From positions 146,328 to 210,327 of the forward strand of contig DOPM01000038.1 of assembly GCA_003513495.1 (NCBI GenBank): 64,000 nucleotides of DNA, written 5' to 3'. Positions 33,856 through 41,725 of the stretch are shown in pieces. The position numbers and the translations under genes were made by a program. The notes under the pieces are model-generated. The model was not told where the DNA came from, ran no database searches, and saw only the letters and a program-made list of their open reading frames with translations. How positions within the stretch are numbered: the first letter of the stretch is position 1; each line of letters starts with the position of its first letter. Origin of the DNA: Desulfosporosinus sp. Its GTDB lineage: Bacteria; Bacillota; Desulfitobacteriia; Desulfitobacteriales; Desulfitobacteriaceae.

Positions 33856-34401
33856 TTGGAAAAGATATTTTCACCCAACAGCATTATAGACTTAGGTCCT
33901 GCAAACTTAGTCATTGTACCTCTGTTAAATTCAAATCTAGATACTACAACCTTAAAAGTCTTTGAGCGAGAACACTATTTCGCGAATCCTAGTCCTACTC
34001 TTAATGAGGATCAAATTGCGGTGTATTCTATTTGTTCGAGTTGCTATGACCAGGCTGTTGAAGATATCCGCAATTTATACGAAGGATGGTCCAAAATCGA
34101 TAAAACTGAAACCACGAATGTGATTGGTATTCATAATCAAAATCCTAGGATTCTGTATATCCAGTTTTCCCACGGCGAACGTTATTTCATCTATAAACGA
34201 TGCTTAACCATCAATAAAGATATGGTTTACGAAGAGTTATTCGGCAAAAAACAAAGCCTCAGTCGACGTGCACTAAGCAGCGAGGATGAACAGTATCTTA
34301 TTTCAAAGTTAAGATTTATGCCAAAAACGAAAAGCGCAATTAGCTTTTATGCTTTCAAAGCCCACATTCGTACCCGAAGACATTTTGCCTTTTCCCATTA
34401 A
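33856..34401 (+). CDS. Protein of unknown function, 181 aa
   Basis: Not recognised. It is a soluble, mixed-charge protein without signal peptide or membrane helix. It has a CSSC pair near residue 57 and a basic C-terminus (KAHIRTRRHFAF) that could bind nucleic acid. The start is a TTG at 33856 with AAGGGGGT 8 nt upstream, a good site. It ends 10 nt before the convergent end of the second YeiH gene. Upstream is a 227-bp gap after the divergent TetR promoter with no other gene. Confidence 0.65.
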   Translation: MEKIFSPNSIIDLGPANLVIVPLLNSNLDTTTLKVFEREHYFANPSPTLNEDQIAVYSICSSCYDQAVEDIRNLYEGWSKIDKTETTNVIGIHNQNPRILYIQFSHGERYFIYKRCLTINKDMVYEELFGKKQSLSRRALSSEDEQYLISKLRFMPKTKSAISFYAFKAHIRTRRHFAFSH

Positions 34402-34411
34402 GCTTAAAAGC

Positions 34412-35452
34412 CTACAAGCCAAACCACAGGAGCGTAACGAAAGATACTGACGATATTAAGACCGAAGCAATGATCATTGCTCCAATTGGACGCAGCGCCC
34501 GGTTCCGTAAACTTGATAGATGGACATTAAGGCCTAATCCAACCATGGCTGCTGCCAGTAGGAAAGAGGATGCTTGGGAAATATCGTTTAAAACAACTTC
34601 AGGAATTGGCAGATAGGTTCCTGCTAAACTTGTTAATATGAATCCTACTAAAAACCAGGGAAAGGGTGCACTTTGATTGCCCTCCCCCTCTCCTTTGCGC
34701 TTCATCCAAAGGGAAAGGATTAAGCTAAGAGGGATCAGCAGAAATACTCTACCGAGCTTAGCCAGTAAGCCCATTGCCAAAACATCCTGACCCGCAGGCA
34801 TGGAAGCCGCGGCCACATGAGCGATCTCATGTAAACTCATACCACTCCATACTGCGTATTCAACTGGGCCTATAGGCAAAATCGGCATAAGGAAGGTATA
34901 AGTTAAGGCGAAGAGTGTTCCGATTAGGGCGATAATGCCCGCTCCAATTGCGGTATCTTCGTCATTAGCCTTAAGAATAGGGGATACAGCGGCAATTGCA
35001 GCAGCTCCACACACTCCCGTACCAATACCTAGGAGCAAAGATAAGTTCAGGTCTGCTTTGAACAACTTCGCTAAGAGCATAGTTGTTGTAATTGCAATAA
35101 CTATGATCATTGCGTCATAAACAAGAAGCATCCCGCCCTTGTTGAGAACCATATCAATATTTAGCTTGAATCCGTAGAGTACGATGGCAAAACGCATCAG
35201 GTAGCGTGCAGAAAACTGAATTCCTTCACGAATACTTTCCGGGTAACCTATAAGATTTCGATAAATTACAGCAAGTAAGATGGCACTTAGCATTGCTCCG
35301 ATTCGATTGATTCCTGGTAAGTCCCCCAACCATGTTCCGGTGGCAGCAAAAACCATTGTAAATAGAATTCCGATTATGAATCGGTTCCTTCTTTCTGGAT
35401 CTATCACTAAAGCATTCTGAAAGCTTAAATTCTCTTTTGCTTGAAACCACAT
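34412..35452 (-). CDS. YeiH/UPF0324-type putative sulfate exporter (second paralogue)
   Basis: About 346 residues, the usual size of the family, with about ten membrane helices. Motifs: FAIVLYGFKLNID, LLLGIGTGVCGAAAIAAVSPI, MSLHEIAHVAAAS and GLGLNVHLSSL. Family name (YeiH, putative sulfate exporter) rests on homology; transport of sulfate is not proven. ATG codons at 35458 and 35452 are both close to AGGGGG; the latter has better spacing. Divergent from a LysR gene, which probably controls it. Compare the 582-residue paralogue at 1257-3005 with sigma-54 control. Confidence 0.88.
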   Translation of the reverse strand: MWFQAKENLSFQNALVIDPERRNRFIIGILFTMVFAATGTWLGDLPGINRIGAMLSAILLAVIYRNLIGYPESIREGIQFSARYLMRFAIVLYGFKLNIDMVLNKGGMLLVYDAMIIVIAITTTMLLAKLFKADLNLSLLLGIGTGVCGAAAIAAVSPILKANDEDTAIGAGIIALIGTLFALTYTFLMPILPIGPVEYAVWSGMSLHEIAHVAAASMPAGQDVLAMGLLAKLGRVFLLIPLSLILSLWMKRKGEGEGNQSAPFPWFLVGFILTSLAGTYLPIPEVVLNDISQASSFLLAAAMVGLGLNVHLSSLRNRALRPIGAMIIASVLISSVSFVTLLWFGL

Positions 35453-35648
35453 TGTCATTGTCCCCCTAATCATTCTCTATAGTAAACGACTGGTTGCCTA
35501 AAAGGCTTGCGTCTCTATCTAAACTATAGATTGATTGGGGTTATGGAGCAATATAGGTTCCTTTAGGATATCATTAGAAAAACGTATTACTTCTTCATTC
35601 TAAAATAGTGTATTATTATGTCGAACCATATCGAACTATAATGGCACA

Positions 35649-35661
35649 GTTATGGTATAAC
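35649..35661. promoter_or_regulatory. Possible LysR-type binding site
   Basis: GTTATGGTATAAC, a 5-bp inverted repeat around 3 nt in the divergent yeiH-lysR gap, close to the LysR start. LysR proteins often bind such AT-rich dyads for autocontrol. Confidence 0.35.
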
Positions 35662-35690
35662 AATGCCTAATTGGACTGGAGGTGCAAATA

Positions 35691-36614
35691 ATGATTGCTG
35701 ATCCTTTAAAGATCTTTGTAACCGTAGCTGAACTTAAGAATTTTTCCCGTGCAGCTGAAGAACTCTTTTTATCCCAACCTAGTGTAAGTTTACAAATACG
35801 AAACTTAGAAAATGAACTAGGCTCGAAGCTCATTAATCGTTCTCCGAAGCATTTAGAGCTAACACAATCCGGCGAAATCCTTTATGGATTAGCTAAACAA
35901 ATATTATCACTCTATGACAAGGCTAAACAGGAAATTAACCAGTTAACAACCACAGTCACTGGATCCCTTAAAGTTGGAGCTAGCTACACAATTGGAGAGT
36001 ACATATTGCCCTTTGCATTGGCTGAATTTGCGGCTCAGTTTCCTAATGTAGACATCGATGCATCAATTGCCAATACGGTAGAGATTACTCAGGCAGTTCG
36101 CACTAATCATCTGGACCTCGCATTGGTAGAAGGGGAAGTTAATCACTCAGACCTTGAAATCCAGGCTTTGATGGAGGATGAGATTATTCTAGTTGTCCCT
36201 AACCAACATGCTTTAGCAAGACTCCCCATTGTCACTGCCGATCATCTTCAAGACCAAGTCTGGATTTTGAGAGAAACTGGCTCCGGAACACGTGACTTCA
36301 GCGACAAACTAATCAAAGATTGGAAGATTAATATAAAAAAATCCCATATCTTCGGTAGCAGTCAAGCTGTAAAACAGGCGGTTATTGCTGGTCTGGGCAT
36401 CGCACTTGTTTCAAACTGGATTGTACGTAAAGAATTGAAGGCCAAGGAAATGACAGCTATCCGAATAAAAGGAAAACGATTAATCCGTTCGTTTTCCATA
36501 ATCAGACCAAAAAATAGCGAAATGTCTAAAGCTATGAGAGTTTTTACAGATAACCTCCTCTCACATGACCTTATTTCTTCACTTATTGATAACAATTCTA
36601 CCGAACCTAGTTGA
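35691..36614 (+). CDS. LysR-family transcriptional regulator
   Basis: 307 residues. Winged HTH at 1-60 (FVTVAELKNFSRAAEELFLSQPSVS in the usual place) and a periplasmic-binding-like effector domain at about 90-295. It resembles the CysL/YeiE-type group often adjacent to yeiH genes. ATG at 35691 has GGAGGTG 6 nt upstream. Transcribed away from the transporter; probably activates it in response to a small ligand, not identified here. Ends at a terminator. Confidence 0.92.
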   Translation: MIADPLKIFVTVAELKNFSRAAEELFLSQPSVSLQIRNLENELGSKLINRSPKHLELTQSGEILYGLAKQILSLYDKAKQEINQLTTTVTGSLKVGASYTIGEYILPFALAEFAAQFPNVDIDASIANTVEITQAVRTNHLDLALVEGEVNHSDLEIQALMEDEIILVVPNQHALARLPIVTADHLQDQVWILRETGSGTRDFSDKLIKDWKINIKKSHIFGSSQAVKQAVIAGLGIALVSNWIVRKELKAKEMTAIRIKGKRLIRSFSIIRPKNSEMSKAMRVFTDNLLSHDLISSLIDNNSTEPS

Positions 36615-36619
36615 GAATT

Positions 36620-36646
36620 AACCCCTGTAACAAAGTTACAGGGGTT
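36620..36646 (+). terminator. Terminator of the LysR gene
   Basis: AACCCCTGTAAC / GTTACAGGGGTT stem followed by GTTTTTT. Confidence 0.88.
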
Positions 36647-36851
36647 GTTTTTTGCTTACTTAAGTTATAAAAAACTTCCATTACTAAGCAATTTCGAAGG
36701 AATTTTAGAGGAGTAGCTCGAAGACTACTTTAGGCTCTTTCTGACTTAGGTGATCTCCATGGACTAAAGGTACAGAGACACAATGTTTATCACTTCATGA
36801 TTTAGAGGAGGAATCGCGATAAATCTCAAGAAAAGTATCCCCACTGCCGTT

Positions 36852-37631
36852 ATGACTCTTATCCTGTCCCTCATGGCATTATATGCCTCTCTACTCGGAG
36901 TGTTGGATGAAACCCTTTACAAGGATGTATTCTTAGCAGGTTCCTTAGCTGAGAAATTAATTGCCGGTTCAATGGCCCAAGATATCATATCTATCCCAGC
37001 CTCCCTTATTTTAGCTTTTTTGTCTCTTTCTTTTATGAAACACCATGGGGAGAAAACCTTTATAGCCCTTCTAGGGTTGGCAGGGTACTTCTTGTATGGC
37101 TACGGACTCTATACCATCCAGGGACAGTACTCAACCCTTTATCTCGTCTACCTGGGTATTTTTGGTCTCTCCTTATACAGCCTTATCTTTGGACTACTAA
37201 GCTTCGAACCCGAAAGTGTGAAGTATTATCAGTTGCCAAGGTCACTGCAAACAGCTATCATTATTTTTATGATTCTCATCCTCATAGTCCTTGTACCTCT
37301 ATGGATCATCTTTATTAACGCTGACATTGCCAAACATATCCCCCGGGATACTTATGCCGTTTTTCTTTTAGATTTATGTGTGGTCTTTCCTGCCTTCGGT
37401 ATTATAATATATCAACTACTACGCAATAAACCATTTGGCAATATTCTCGCAGGAGTCGCACTGTTTAAGGCAGGAACACTCTGCCTTTCCGTAGCATTCG
37501 GGGAGTGGTTCGGACCACATTACGGGGGATATGAGGCAAATAGTTTTAATATTACACTATTCGGGGTCTTGACGGCCGTTAGCCTTGTGCTTACTATCCT
37601 GTACATAAGGAAGCTGCGAACGCTCCAATAG
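36852..37631 (+). CDS. Multi-pass membrane protein of unknown function
   Basis: 259 or more residues with about seven predicted membrane helices and short loops; no family recognised. The coordinates use the ATG at 36852, but that start has no ribosome site and would begin inside the first helix. A strong GGAGG site at 36808-36812 lies 7 nt before an in-frame ATA at 36819, which would add NLKKSIPTAV, a basic lead-in typical before a first helix. The real start may thus be a rare AUA codon. Flanked by terminators, single-gene unit. Confidence 0.7.
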   Translation: MTLILSLMALYASLLGVLDETLYKDVFLAGSLAEKLIAGSMAQDIISIPASLILAFLSLSFMKHHGEKTFIALLGLAGYFLYGYGLYTIQGQYSTLYLVYLGIFGLSLYSLIFGLLSFEPESVKYYQLPRSLQTAIIIFMILILIVLVPLWIIFINADIAKHIPRDTYAVFLLDLCVVFPAFGIIIYQLLRNKPFGNILAGVALFKAGTLCLSVAFGEWFGPHYGGYEANSFNITLFGVLTAVSLVLTILYIRKLRTLQ

Positions 37632-37633
37632 AG

Positions 37634-37665
37634 AAGGGACGAGGTATATAATCCTTGTCCCTTTT
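37634..37665 (+). terminator. Terminator after the membrane protein gene
   Basis: AAGGGACGAGG / CCTTGTCCCTT followed by TTTTT; it may also limit the convergent cbi transcript. Confidence 0.75.
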
Positions 37666-37691
37666 TCCGTTTGTATATATGTTGAAATACA

Positions 37692-38420
37692 TTATGGAAT
37701 AGGAAGATTAGCATCGATCCAATCTAACAATTCATGGACACTATTTACTGTTAATCCAATATTCGCATGGTTTCTTTTAATAAGTACTATGTCTAAACCC
37801 AACTCTAAGGCAGCCGAGATTTTCGTATCTGTTCCCCCTGCAGCCCCACTATCACGAGTCAAAAGAATATCAGCTCCATAAAATTTCAGAGATACTTTAT
37901 TGATCTCTTTTGAAAATTGGCCTTGCATAGCAACAATATTTCTAGGCGGTATACCCATGTCTTGGCACTTCTGTACCAAACGTCCTTCCGGTAGAACCCT
38001 TACAACAATACGAGCCAATCGGGCAAAAGGGCTTCGTATAATACTTTCCAATTGGTGACTTCCCGTTGTGACAAAAACCGTTATTGGTCTCCCTTTTTCT
38101 TGATGTAAAGCTCCTACGCGCTGTTCCAATTGGAGCAGTGCTTCCTCCCAGTTGCGGACTGTATATATTAAAGGGCTAACAGGAATGATTGTCTCAGGTC
38201 TTTCTAAGCGAAGATAAGGAATATCCCGTTGATCGCACCATTGACGCAAACTGGCAAACTTTACACTACTCGAAGGAGGGCTGGCATCTATGATCAAGGA
38301 AGGCATATATAGACAGGTTTTTTCACTCCACGTTTGCATCCGTGTTAGCTCTAGCCTTCTGCTATTAAGACATTCACTAATCTCACGGGCCGCGGCAGTT
38401 TCCCCTAAAAGTAATATCAT
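37692..38420 (-). CDS. cbiJ: Precorrin-6A/cobalt-precorrin-6A reductase
   Basis: 242 residues, CbiJ/CobK family: N-terminal MILLLGETAAAREI, FVTTGSH near residue 115 and the C-terminal LTRDSGAAGGTDTKISAA nucleotide-binding region. Reduces the (cobalt-)precorrin-6A ring with NAD(P)H during corrin synthesis. ATG at 38420 has GGAGG 5 nt upstream. Last gene after cbiMNQO, so a cobalamin synthesis step is co-expressed with cobalt uptake; the other cobalamin genes are not in this window. Confidence 0.9.
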   Translation of the reverse strand: MILLLGETAAAREISECLNSRRLELTRMQTWSEKTCLYMPSLIIDASPPSSSVKFASLRQWCDQRDIPYLRLERPETIIPVSPLIYTVRNWEEALLQLEQRVGALHQEKGRPITVFVTTGSHQLESIIRSPFARLARIVVRVLPEGRLVQKCQDMGIPPRNIVAMQGQFSKEINKVSLKFYGADILLTRDSGAAGGTDTKISAALELGLDIVLIKRNHANIGLTVNSVHELLDWIDANLPIP

Positions 38421-38444
38421 GGTGTCCTCCATTAAGCTGTTGAT

Positions 38445-39299
38445 CTAAGCTGTTTGCTGCCCGCTCTTAATCGGTATGATCTTAAATAAATCTTCTTTTG
38501 ATTTCGGCAAAGGAGTAGACGGAAGTATCCATCCTTTCTTTAGCAACTCATTATATGTCTCAATCAGCCATGGCATTGTCAAATCAGCGTGTTGTACAAG
38601 CTCTGACCTTGAAAATAATTCGCCGGGTAATCCTTGGGCAATGATTTCTCCACGGTACATAATGGCTAAACGATCTGACCAACTATAGGCTAAATCCACA
38701 TCATGAGTGGATAGAATAATGGTCTTACCTTTGTCACTTAAGCTATTTAATAGTTGCATAAACTCCTGAGAGTGCCGAGGATCCATTCCGGCGGTCGGTT
38801 CATCAAAAATAATGACATCGGGTTCCATAGCCAGAACACCCGCAATGGAAACACGTTTTTTCTGTCCGTAGCTTAACAAATGAGTGGGCTTATCTTGAAG
38901 ATCTGTGGTTTCTGTATCTATTAGAGCTTGTTTAACTCTCTCTGTTACTTTTTCTTCAGAAAGTCCCAGATTGAGTGGGCCAAAAGAGATGTCCTGCCAA
39001 ACACTGGCGGAAAACAGTTGACTATCAGGATCCTGGAAGACGATTCCTACTTTCTTACGTAATTCTATTAATGCTTTGTTTTTGTAGGAAATTTCCTCAC
39101 CCTGGTATTTAATACACCCTGAATCCGGTCGATAAATCCCGTTCATCTGCATGAATAACGTGGACTTTCCCGCACCGTTCGAACCTAAAATAGCCAGCTT
39201 CTCTCCCTGATGAATCGGTAAATTCACGTTACGTAAAGCGTTTGTGCCGTCTGGATAAGAATACTGTAAATCAACTGCTTCTAGTATGTACTTCGACAA
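38445..39299 (-). CDS. cbiO: Cobalt ECF transporter ATPase
   Basis: About 284 residues: Walker A GSNGAGKST, Q-loop VFQDPDSQLFSASV, signature LLSYGQKKR (family-typical variation of LSGGQ), Walker B VIIFDEPTAGMD, and STHDVDLA. The energising subunit of CbiMNQO. TTG at 39299 lies 7 nt after GGAGG and is the best start; ATG at 39305 is only 2 nt from that site. Directly follows cbiQ. Confidence 0.92.
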   Translation of the reverse strand: MSKYILEAVDLQYSYPDGTNALRNVNLPIHQGEKLAILGSNGAGKSTLFMQMNGIYRPDSGCIKYQGEEISYKNKALIELRKKVGIVFQDPDSQLFSASVWQDISFGPLNLGLSEEKVTERVKQALIDTETTDLQDKPTHLLSYGQKKRVSIAGVLAMEPDVIIFDEPTAGMDPRHSQEFMQLLNSLSDKGKTIILSTHDVDLAYSWSDRLAIMYRGEIIAQGLPGELFSRSELVQHADLTMPWLIETYNELLKKGWILPSTPLPKSKEDLFKIIPIKSGQQTA

Positions 39300-39304
39300 A
39301 CGCA

Positions 39305-40075
39305 TTACCTCCAAAGCAAATTTATTAAGATTAAAAAAATTTCAAGCACTGTAATAATAACATAATTTTTCGGATTAATTGGATATTTTTTGGTCAGAAC
39401 CCTAATTTCTCCCGTGTATCCTCGCGCTGACATTGAATCGTAAAGATCTCGTGATTTTAGGAACATCTTGCCGATAAGCGCTGAGAAGAGCTGACTTATC
39501 GAACGATAGGTACTTTTCATCGAAACATACCCTAGTCGGGAGGATTGAGCTCGGCGTATGGTGATGGCTGTATCCATAAAGACAAAGATAAAGCGATAGA
39601 TAAGCACCATTAATTCTGTAATAATATAAGGAACTTTGATCTTATGAAGGATTGTTATTAGTTCGGTGATCGGAGTCGTAAGAGCTAGAAAGTAAAGGCA
39701 AGAAACCGCTCCTAAGGATTTGAGAAAGAGATGAACTGCTTGGACAAGGTCGGGATAGTGTATTCCGATAGTATAACCGTACAGGTTCTGATAAAGCCAA
39801 AGACCTGAGGGATCCGTCGAAACCGTAACGACGATTGTGACTACACTAATCAGTAGAAAGGCGAGAGGAATCAGCAAAAGCTTGATAAAAACCCGAGCTG
39901 GAATCCCCGCTTTAACAATAATTCCTCCTGCCATTAATGCTAATATGACCAGAGGGGTAAGGATTGTTGGAGATGTTATACAAATGACCATGGTCATTAT
40001 TGCAAATAGACTTTTTTCCGAGGGGTGAACTGATTTTAACTGATTATTATATGCGTAAGAATCGATAGCTATCAC
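39305..40075 (-). CDS. cbiQ: Cobalt ECF transporter transmembrane subunit
   Basis: 256 residues, about five to six membrane helices, with the two ATPase-coupling Ala-Arg-Gly-type helices near the C-terminal half (RRAQSSRLG and DSMSARGYTGEIR). GTG start, overlapping cbiN by 4 nt. Couples CbiO ATP hydrolysis to the CbiMN cobalt-binding part. Confidence 0.93.
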   Translation of the reverse strand: MIAIDSYAYNNQLKSVHPSEKSLFAIMTMVICITSPTILTPLVILALMAGGIIVKAGIPARVFIKLLLIPLAFLLISVVTIVVTVSTDPSGLWLYQNLYGYTIGIHYPDLVQAVHLFLKSLGAVSCLYFLALTTPITELITILHKIKVPYIITELMVLIYRFIFVFMDTAITIRRAQSSRLGYVSMKSTYRSISQLFSALIGKMFLKSRDLYDSMSARGYTGEIRVLTKKYPINPKNYVIITVLEIFLILINLLWR

Positions 40076-40368
40076 GTTTGATCCCTCTTGCCCATACTAT
40101 TTTTACCTTTTTTAAACCCAATATAATAAAAGACAAACCCACTTCCGAGAGCAGCCTGTAATGCAAACAAAAAAGATTCAACCTCTCCGCTTGGGGGTTC
40201 CCAGAATGACTCAAACCAAGGCGAGTAATTAGAGTTGAGGGTGCTGATCATCTCTGATGCTTGAGTATCAGCACCACTAAATTCAGCACCACGCGCAATA
40301 TAAAGCGGCGCAAAAGCCAGTAGAACAACGAATAATAAAAGTATCATATTTTTAGTCAACGGTTTCAT
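40072..40368 (-). CDS. cbiN: Cobalt ECF transporter accessory subunit
   Basis: 98 residues: membrane helix at about 8-26, extracellular loop with SGADTQASEMI and PWFESFWEPPSGEVESFLFALQ, second helix at about 65-85. Typical CbiN size and layout; assists cobalt loading of CbiM. 4-nt overlaps on both sides show coupled translation. Confidence 0.92.
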   Translation of the reverse strand: MKPLTKNMILLLFVVLLAFAPLYIARGAEFSGADTQASEMISTLNSNYSPWFESFWEPPSGEVESFLFALQAALGSGFVFYYIGFKKGKNSMGKRDQT

Positions 40369-41147
40369 GCTTTTATTCCCCCTTTTACGGTAGATATAGC
40401 CTTTCCTGTAAAGGCAGTTAAAACCTGCAGCTCTTTTTGACTATAGGTATTGAGAATATTAAATACCATGACAGTAAGCAAACCTTCGCTGATAGCTAAA
40501 GGAAGCTGAGTGAAGGCAAAAACACCCAAGAATTTAAGTATTGATGCCAGTACCCCGCCCGTAGCTGGGAAAGCTAAACCTAATTGAATAGAGGTTGTAA
40601 CATAGGTCATTACATTTCCTAAAGTAGCAGCAGTAAAAATTGAAAGCCATTGGGGAGCTCCCAATTTCTTTAGGCCTCTATAAGTACCGTAAGCAACGAA
40701 AGGACCAACCACCCCCATAGAAAACGTATTTGCGCCAAGGGTTGTTATCCCACCATGAGCCAGCAAAAGAGCTTGAAACGTTAACACAATCATCCCTAAT
40801 ACGGTCATAGCTGTAGGACCAAACAAGATAGAACCCAGGCCGACTCCAGTCGGATGAGAAGAACTACCGGTTACTGAAGGAATCTTTAAGGCGGATAGCA
40901 CAAAGGCAAACGCCCCAGCCAGGCCAAGTAACATCTTTAGATTAGGATAGAGCGCAATGGTCCTTTTGATTGATCGTACTCCAGCAATAACAAAAGGGAT
41001 CATAGCAACCCACCAAAAAGCTGCCCAGTTGAAGGGTAAAAAGCCCTCCATAATATGCATGGCATAAGCATCCTTCGGAAAGATGATATAGATTGCCAGT
41101 ACATAAACTAATAATAACCCAAATGCTTTTATTCTATGAGAATTCAT
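40365..41147 (-). CDS. cbiM: Cobalt ECF transporter substrate-binding subunit
   Basis: 260 residues. A signal-like N-terminal segment ends at DAYAMHIMEG, placing the conserved Met-His-Ile-Met metal-binding N-terminus after processing; multiple membrane helices; conserved SHPTGVGLGSILFGP. First gene of cbiMNQO-cbiJ, 340 nt after the cobalamin riboswitch. A clean match to CbiM. Confidence 0.95.
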   Translation of the reverse strand: MNSHRIKAFGLLLVYVLAIYIIFPKDAYAMHIMEGFLPFNWAAFWWVAMIPFVIAGVRSIKRTIALYPNLKMLLGLAGAFAFVLSALKIPSVTGSSSHPTGVGLGSILFGPTAMTVLGMIVLTFQALLLAHGGITTLGANTFSMGVVGPFVAYGTYRGLKKLGAPQWLSIFTAATLGNVMTYVTTSIQLGLAFPATGGVLASILKFLGVFAFTQLPLAISEGLLTVMVFNILNTYSQKELQVLTAFTGKAISTVKGGIKA

Positions 41148-41489
41148 TTATGTAACAACTCCCTTCATAGCGACCCAACTCTTACACTTTGTCCTCTGAT
41201 GTTGTAAACCTCAGACAATAAGTTAAATCTGATTAAAAAATAACGAGACAACCTCACATTACTCGACTTTAAAGACAGCAATGTACTGGTTGCCTCGAAC
41301 TATACGGTCTCTTCCACTTTCAAGTAGCACTCGCATTTTGAAGCAGATCCCGCTTGCACAAGACTTCTACCCGCAGGTCGGTTTCCCTCAGGAAACCATT
41401 ATGTAAACGATAAATAGTTAAAGCCCTCCATGAGATGGAGGGCTGAATTAACATATAAACCCTGCCACCCATCCATCGTGAGTTAAAGC
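41148..41489. other. Long spacer between the cobalamin riboswitch and cbiM
   Basis: Holds two compact hairpins: 41382-41399 (GGTTTCC/GGAAACC) and 41422-41443 (AGCCCTCCAT/ATGGAGGGCT, with TTTAACTATTT on the minus strand, a possible riboswitch-controlled terminator). The rest reads as non-coding. It is longer than a usual expression platform and may hold a decayed mobile element or extra structured RNA. Confidence 0.5.
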
Positions 41490-41665
41490 ATGCGAGCAGT
41501 CAGGTCTCCTGGCTTAGGTTCCTCGATTATTGCCTCCTTCCCAAGTTTCCTCAGTGGATATGGCAATAAACTCCCCATTTACAGTGGCGGGACCGCGCCG
41601 GATTCACACCGGCTTCCCTGTTTAATTTTTCTGAAAGAAAAATTAACTTGCTCGAACTATTCACT
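41490..41665 (-). promoter_or_regulatory. Cobalamin riboswitch
   Basis: Minus strand carries the B12 box AGCCAGGAGACCTGAC (41499-41514), GCCACTG, and GGGAAGCCGGTGTGAATCC in the correct order and spacing. P1 is formed by GAGCAAG and TGCTCGC at the ends. It should switch off cbiMNQO-cbiJ when adenosylcobalamin is plentiful. Confidence 0.95.
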
Positions 41666-41672
41666 TTTTATA

Positions 41673-41701
41673 AATTTAACACGAAAACTCTCCCTAGTCA
41701 A
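41673..41701 (-). promoter_or_regulatory. Sigma-A promoter of the cobalt uptake operon
   Basis: Minus strand TTGACT, 17 nt, TAAATT, immediately before the riboswitch and after the rnj stop. Confidence 0.55.
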
Positions 41702-41725
41702 GCAAGAGTTTTCTCAATTTGCTAA

